Below, piece after piece: positions 21,510-26,973 of a DNA stretch of 26,973 bases. Source of the stretch: Basidiobolus ranarum (taxonomy: Eukaryota; Basidiobolomycota; Basidiobolomycetes; Basidiobolales); NCBI GenBank assembly GCA_040143965.1, contig JASJQH010007002.1, positions 1 to 26,973 on the forward strand, given 5' to 3'. The notes under the pieces are model-generated. The model saw nothing but the letters and a program-made list of their open reading frames with translations. It was not told the DNA's origin and did not search any database. The position numbers and the translations under genes are program-made. Position 1 is the stretch's first letter, and every line of letters begins with the position of its first letter.

Positions 21510-21908
21510 TGTTGAAATAAGCATAGCCTAAACATCTATATAGTCATATATAGCTTATTATTTAGTTATTCCATATTTTCATTAAGATATCATCCACTAT
21601 TCTCAATCGGAATTTACTTATAAGTTCTCAGATATATAGAATTTTCAAACCTGTGCTAGAAGCCCCAAACTTTGTACACATGTTCCTGGGACCTTTCTTA
21701 ACATATTCTACATGTAAGTTTGTTTACATCTTGACAAACTATAAATGTCAACTTTCAACTCAAATATATCAATAAGCGAAAACCACCAATTTCTCTAGTT
21801 CTCCAAGCCACCTCCAACAGGCTCCCAAAATACTTTAACAGTACACATGTTCTATCGGAATGCGATACTACTTTTGATGGCTCTTATGTGATATACCCTT
21901 GAAATATA
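21510..21908 (-). mobile_element. Dispersed repeat, copy C (longest copy, inverted orientation)
   Basis: The left end is TGTTGAAATAAGCATAGCC, matching the end of copy B and the inverted end of copy A. Read on the minus strand, about 21908-21700 matches copy D and 21718-21510 matches copy A, so this copy spans segments that are separated at the left edge of the window. It shows the order of the full family: internal block, ACATGTAGAATATGTTAAG block, AAGTTTGGGGC block, terminal repeat. The opposite terminus was not found beyond 21908. It contains no reading frame, so mobility would depend on enzymes supplied elsewhere. Confidence 0.7.
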
Positions 21909-23212
21909 GATGTACTCTTGATAACTACATGTTCAACTCCATCTCCTAGATTCACTTCTGGATTATTGAAATATATTTGAATACATTACTACTGAATTCC
22001 TTTCATCTATATGCTGCCTGCTAATTTTTTTCTTATACAAAAGCACTATTGTATCAAGCTAGCAATTTTTATTCCAGTCACTTTCTATTTTGATCTGGAT
22101 CAAGTGATCAAGTCAGTAGGTAACAACCTCGAATATTATACATTGTCTCTCCAATAACGAACAAGTACTTCCTTGTATGTAGTTGCTTCCCTGCCTTGAG
22201 TATGGCTTTTTCTGTGCCATAATAAGCATAGTTTTTGAAATCTGTAGCGATTGTTTAGCCATCTCTCTGATGAAGCTATACTATCTAACACCGGAAAATT
22301 AAGTATGAATGCATGTGAAATTAACAAATCAATCATCTAGAATGGATTGTGTAGCTTGAGACATAGATTTGGCACTATCCAGCGCCATCAACTTTCCTCT
22401 ATTTTATTGAGTTAAGGTTGGACAACAACCCTCCGTCTGATGGTCCAGTGGGCCGAACAATCAATATTCCGCTAAATTCCAACATCATCAAATTATGATA
22501 ATCATTGGGTACGAAGTGGTGGCTAAGTCACTCACACGCATATTGGATTAGCCCAATCAGAATTCTAGCTTAGATACTTCCACCATTGGTTGATACAGCA
22601 TTTAGCATAAGCGACAACAAGGTCTTGTGAGCGCATTGAAGCAGTTTGTTCAGTATCTCTATTTACATATACAATTAAGCTGATGAAGGCACCTGACAAT
22701 TCAACGTATTGAATTATTAGGTCGTGAATACTACCTCCAACTTGGTCTACTCTATGCTGAAATATAGTACGCATTCATCTCCCCAACGGCTCTACATAAG
22801 ATGATGGGAATTCAACTTGAATATCCAATATAAACCGTGAACCTTCGGATGGGCTAGAACAAGTAGAACCTTTATCCGGGTCAGATTTTCCGAATCAAGC
22901 TTGAAGCCGGTTTACTCTCAGTATAGATAATGTCGATTTATTCAAGTAGCCGCAAATTCAAATAACGAAACAGAGTATATGATACAACGTATGGAATAAG
23001 AAGTCCACGACAGGAATATCTAGAAGGGTTAAGTAACATAGTCGAAAACTTTTGAACTGCAAATTGAGAATGATCGAAACGCTAGAACATGAGGTGACGA
23101 TTGGAAGTCGCCTCAAAGGGCATAATACAACTAACTATATGAGTCTAATGACTGGAATCTGATACGCTCTTAAAATAAGCCCATGAATTATCAAATGTGA
23201 AGCCATACTATG
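21909..23212. other. Intergenic downstream of the arrestin gene, no gene recognised
   Basis: Two short minus-strand frames (22136-22336 and 22565-22774) have a protein-like flavour but no start or splice context that holds. The second includes VNRDTEQTAS and RSQDLVVAYAK, faintly like the RNase H part of copia elements. I would not call either a gene. Confidence 0.45.
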
Positions 23213-24273
23213 TTAACGTACTTCATAAACAGGTGGCAATTCACAGGTAGAATCAATCGCTCTATATGCCGGTGGTGAGAGAGTTACCTCATTGTACTCA
23301 AGCGATTGTACGACAATGGGAAATCGATGAATTACTGTGTCCAAGATTAATCCTCCTTGAGATATACAAAATTTCACTTCCAATTTATGACAGACTTCGA
23401 TGTAATCCGGTCCACAGTCACTTTTAACGAAGTCTGGCACTTGTACGTTGATTGTCGCTTCCCAGTCATTGACATTTGGAGGCCGTGAATAGTCTTGAAC
23501 AAGGTTCGCTAGTTTTTTACTTTGTACTGAAGGTCTGACAAAGCTTGCACTCCTGTAAATAGTGTACTCTCGCATACTCGAATGAATCCGATCCACCTCC
23601 AGTAGCGGGTCTGTTATATAGAAGTGAAATGTAACAGGAAATATTTCTCCAGGTGCGAACGTATTAGCAGGAATTGCAGCTTCGTAATACATCCGTGAAG
23701 CCCATGTTCCCGATATCATGATATTTGGTGAGTCAGCAATGTCCGAAGTAGAGGGTAGTGGAACTCTATGGATGGTAAGAGGACAAGAAGCCTTTAGTGT
23801 ACGGTGGAATCCCGGTTTTTCAAGAACAGCATATAGTTTGTATATAATTTTCCCATGAGAAACTTTAACACTCTCTGGAAGTTTTCCACTCAATGGATAC
23901 TCGAAATCATATTGGTGTTGTCCTTTGGGTAGGGTGTATAGTTGATGGGATAGCTCAAGGATGGGCCAAGTTTCATCTATTAATATTTGCTCTTTCCTAG
24001 GCATATCTATAGTGAGATTGAAGAAATATTAGTTATTGGTTCCTCTGAAGCACAACCCTTTCCAAGAATATTCATACCACTGGTCATCTTGAGCTTCAAT
24101 TTTCCCTTTAATCGTAAAGATATGAATTTAACCTTCGTATCTTTGATTAAGTTAACCAGCACAGCGCCACGCAGCGCACAACCAACAGATTGATCTGCTG
24201 AACCATGCATGGTGAGTGTATCTTCCTGTAAAACAACTTCAACGCTACTTGACATCTGAGGATTACTGGGCAT
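23213..24273 (-). CDS. Alpha-arrestin (arrestin-related trafficking adaptor)
   Basis: Alpha-arrestins bring Rsp5/Nedd4-type ubiquitin ligases to plasma-membrane transporters and so trigger their endocytosis. Two exons, 24273-24078 and 24006-23213, are split by a 71-bp GT-AG intron (donor GTATGA) and give 329 aa. The arrestin N domain starts VEVVLQEDTLTMHGSADQSV, continues VGCALRGAVLVNL and KFISLRLKGKLKL, and includes KGQHQYDFEYPLSGKLPESV, KIIYKLYAVLEK and the strand WASRMYYEAA. The C domain runs to about residue 300. The tail holds two ligase-binding PPxY motifs, PPAY (310-313) and PPVY (323-326), six residues from the C-terminus. It is compact beside yeast ARTs. The start could also be the second ATG six codons on (24255), or an upstream in-frame ATG at 24423. 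A donor 21 nt later gives a 50-bp intron and is less likely. I cannot say which ART subfamily it belongs to. Confidence 0.9.
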
Positions 24274-26779
24274 GTTGAGTTCTTCAAGATAATAGGAAAT
24301 GATCTCTGGTGCTAGAATGGTTAAAAGTAAAGCTACGAGATACGAATCCACAACAAGCTGGTAATCTGAAGTTTTAAGAGGAAAAGAGTACACGAAGTCA
24401 AATGATAATCCGAAAGAGCACAATCCAATTTATACTCAAAAGCCCCAATCATGGTCACAACCGAGACAGCTTATAAAATTGATTGTAGTGGTAATATCCC
24501 TTTCGTCTGGGAAATCAGACGAGTTTGACCGGAGAAATTTCTAATCTCAATTCATTGCCATGCGTGAACCCGAACCTTTCCAATATCCAAATTTAGTTAT
24601 TCATTGAATTTTACTCTAGCAGATGGCGTCAAAAACTGAAGCTCCCAGTCAAATGCTAGCAGACAATTAAAGAGTTTTCCGGTTTATCAGAGTTATAGTT
24701 GACCAAAAAGAAAGCCACCTATGGAGAGCCTCAAATATTCTGCATTGAAAAGGCTTACTTAGGTGTCACGAGATATCCCTAATCCTCCATAGGCTAGTTC
24801 AGGATTGGCAGAATGATTCTAACTACTATTTCCTCCGAAAACTGCTTGACCCTAAGCCAAAGCGGTCATTTTAAGGTTCTCAAGCGAGGACAACCAATAG
24901 AAATGACAGGATATATGGAGTATCTCTAAAATAAGCATCTAGCGGATAGAAGCTGTCATCACACTGCTTGTAAACAATGTAGATGCTACACGAAACTATG
25001 ACGCTTCACGTTTGCTCATATTACGAAATGTACAAGACTTGCTTTGTTAGACTGCGATATCCAAGGTAATAGCACTTTCAGGTAATCACAGAGAATAATG
25101 TGATATTGATTTTGAATGGGGTTAGGGCAATTAGTGATTTCCCAACACCCCATATCGTCATTAGCCTTCCAGTGTGAAGCCGGTTTTCTTGTCCCTCTTT
25201 GAGAATCGAAATGGGCATCATTGCGTAAGCGAATGAAATTCCAGTGATGTAAGAGTGAATTTGATCAGTATACAGCTAGTCTGATGCATTCTAGAGCCCA
25301 AAAATATATATTGAGCATTTAAGCCTGTATACTCATTAAAGGAAGCTATCGACCCAACAACCGGAATATCAAGAAGTGGGCAATCTGTTGCTTAGAGATC
25401 AACATATCGGAAAAACGCAACCGCTTACGCGAAGATGATTTGATTTGCCCAATATAGCCTGCGATTCTTGGCGACAGCTGTTTATATTTATATCTATCTC
25501 CTGGTCCAAATCATTATTTGCAGATGGATGGATAATCTCTATATCTATTTGCCTGTTTGGCTGGTGATGCGCAATTGGGTGTGAAATCGGTGTTTTGGTT
25601 CAAACACGCCGCCAAAGACAGCAAATTTTGATGAGATATAGATCTTATACCCTAGGTTCTGATCAATTCGCATCTTTGAATGCCAGAGGATACACCGACC
25701 AGAGTCAGTACGTTAATGTTGACAACAGATAGAACAAGCTTTGCTAAAGTCAATCAGATACTTTTATATTGGTATTTGTGGTACTACCATGAGCATATAT
25801 ATAGATTGAAATACAAAGTGTAGAGGACAAGTGATAATTTGCTTGTTTTAATATAGGCCACAATAGTACATCATAAGTCTACATTATAAACGTTGGATAT
25901 GATGGTCTGTCTTGAATGGCTCTTACCTACCGCATAGTATGAATGTTAGACAATGTAAACTATGTTGAAGCCTACATATGGATCACCTACGAGTGATAAG
26001 TCAGAATTAAATCAACTGATGGGTTTGTATGCTAAATCGCCAGAGCTTAATAGAATATGTTTGATAGTTTCAGTATCTCCAAGAATACTGCTGCTCTGAG
26101 CTAATTACTGTGACCATAAGCGATAAGGTCTTGTTCTCTGACTGATACTTTTTTATATATTGGCATTACATCGGCAAACCTTAAGCTTGAATATACATGT
26201 GTATTACACTCCCAGTGCTGTATTACTTATTTATTATGCAGCTGGTAATTTTGATATGGTCATTGACGTTTACTTTCTTCTGGATAGCGCTGGTTTGCTA
26301 TGACCGATCAGGTAGTTTAGCTTTCCCCTTCTACTTACATGTCCATTGGACTTGAAACAAAAATCGTTAATCTTAAGAAACACAGATATAAAGAGCTTTT
26401 TGCAAATGATACAGTGATCTTTGACCAATCATAAATTAGAAATACACGATTTATATATAACACAAAAAATCCATCAATTGTCTTTACAGAAAACCGAATT
26501 TTTAGAGAAAGAATCCATGATATTTCAAAAGGGTCTGGAATAGAAAGAAAGAGATAGAAGAAGAAAAAGGTAAACTTTTTAAGGTTTGCTCTGTATATAT
26601 AGTGTACGGTTTATTTAATATACATACTATCGTGTTTAGTTGTAGTCAGACGCAAGTATTGTAGTAAACCTAAGCATCACACAAAGAGAAGTAGTCAATG
26701 TGAGCATTTTGAATCAACATCGACTTCTGGTAAGTATAGACATTTTGCGTACATAGAGTAGCCTCTGACAACAGCTCGA
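24274..26779. other. Gene-poor desert, no gene recognised
   Basis: This region contains the promoter of the arrestin gene next to 24273. Beyond that I find no protein family, RNA gene or repeat copy. A purine-rich tract (GAAAGAAAGAGATAGAAGAAG) lies at about 26544-26570. A GTAAGT donor-like site at 26730 could belong to an upstream exon of the edge gene below. Confidence 0.5.
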
Positions 26780-26973
26780 ATGCGATATATGTGTGTAGTT
26801 GGCACAAAGCACAACAAAAGTACTGTGTATGAAAAGAACGAAGCAAAAAAACAAAAGACTAGCGCAAAGAGGTACACTGAGCCAGAAGAAAGTAGTCCTG
26901 TATGTTTGAGCTGTCATCAAGAAGGCCATAAGAGCTCAAGATCAAAGGACTGCCCAAATCACAAGATGACTAA
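26780..26973 (+). CDS. Partial ORF with a CCHC-like zinc knuckle, runs off the right edge
   Basis: An open frame begins at ATG 26780 (a second ATG is at 26789) and has no stop before the window ends. It encodes at least 64 residues: a Lys/Thr-rich stretch (NEAKKQKTSAKRYTEPEESS), then CLSCHQEGHKSSRSKDCP. The spacing C-x2-C-x4-H-x7-C is like a zinc knuckle; such modules bind single-stranded nucleic acid and occur in retroelement Gag proteins, transposon proteins and host RNA factors. An upstream exon ending at GTAAGT (26730), with acceptor CAG at 26774, would join in frame across a 45-bp intron and add TKRSSQCEHFESTSTS. That intron is shorter than the others here, so the true start is open. Confidence 0.5.
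   Translation, partial: MRYMCVVGTKHNKSTVYEKNEAKKQKTSAKRYTEPEESSPVCLSCHQEGHKSSRSKDCPNHKMT

Noticed and set aside
26695-26929. Two minus-strand frames of 60 and 71 codons
   Set aside because: They are antisense to the zinc-knuckle frame. Their Phe/Ser-rich composition is what the complement of a Lys/Glu-rich coding stretch gives.
1-26973. CRISPR array, bacterial operons, rRNA genes
   Set aside because: No regularly spaced direct repeats and no rRNA motifs were seen. Introns and gene families show nuclear fungal DNA.

Overview
This is eukaryotic nuclear DNA, most likely from a fungus. Split genes are joined by short GT-AG introns of 60-79 bp, there are no bacterial-type operons, AATAAA signals follow several genes, and the proteins are fungal in style (Dnf-type flippase, alpha-arrestin with PPxY motifs, a YHR131C-like PH protein, Lin1/CD2BP2). 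The base composition is AT-rich and the intergenic stretches are long. Together with these proteins this suggests an early-diverging fungal lineage (Mucoromycota or Zoopagomycota style), but I cannot name the species.

Layout, left to right. 1-1075 is a jumble of fragments of one non-coding repeat family. 2718-3618 (+) is a six-exon UBE2H/Ubc8-class ubiquitin-conjugating enzyme. 5522-9746 (-) is a five-exon P4-ATPase (phospholipid flippase) of 1311 aa. 9747-13585 is a gene-poor desert with a few protein-like remnants. 13586-14848 (+) is a five-exon PH-domain protein. 15823-16911 (+) is an intronless Lin1/CD2BP2 homologue with a C-terminal GYF domain. 18305-18505 and 19190-19399 (+) are two tandem paralogous genes for tiny, probably mitochondrial, one-membrane-span proteins, each with its own TATA box and poly(A) signal. 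19400-23212 is another desert that contains the longest copy of the repeat (21510-21908), inverted relative to the copy at the left edge. 23213-24273 (-) is a two-exon alpha-arrestin. 24274-26779 is a third desert. From about 26780 an open frame with a CCHC-like zinc knuckle runs off the right edge.

The genes do not form an obvious pathway. There is a loose membrane-trafficking theme: the flippase, the PH protein and the arrestin/ubiquitin-ligase adaptor all act at membranes, and the E2 and the arrestin both belong to ubiquitin biology. Ordinary chance linkage explains this equally well. All splice joins were worked out by hand from reading frame, GT-AG borders and family conservation.

I found no convincing new multi-gene system. 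The items most worth a second look are the duplicated mitochondrial micro-proteins, the inverted repeat family with long terminal inverted repeats, the edge zinc-knuckle ORF, and the protein-like remnant near 10.5 kb.
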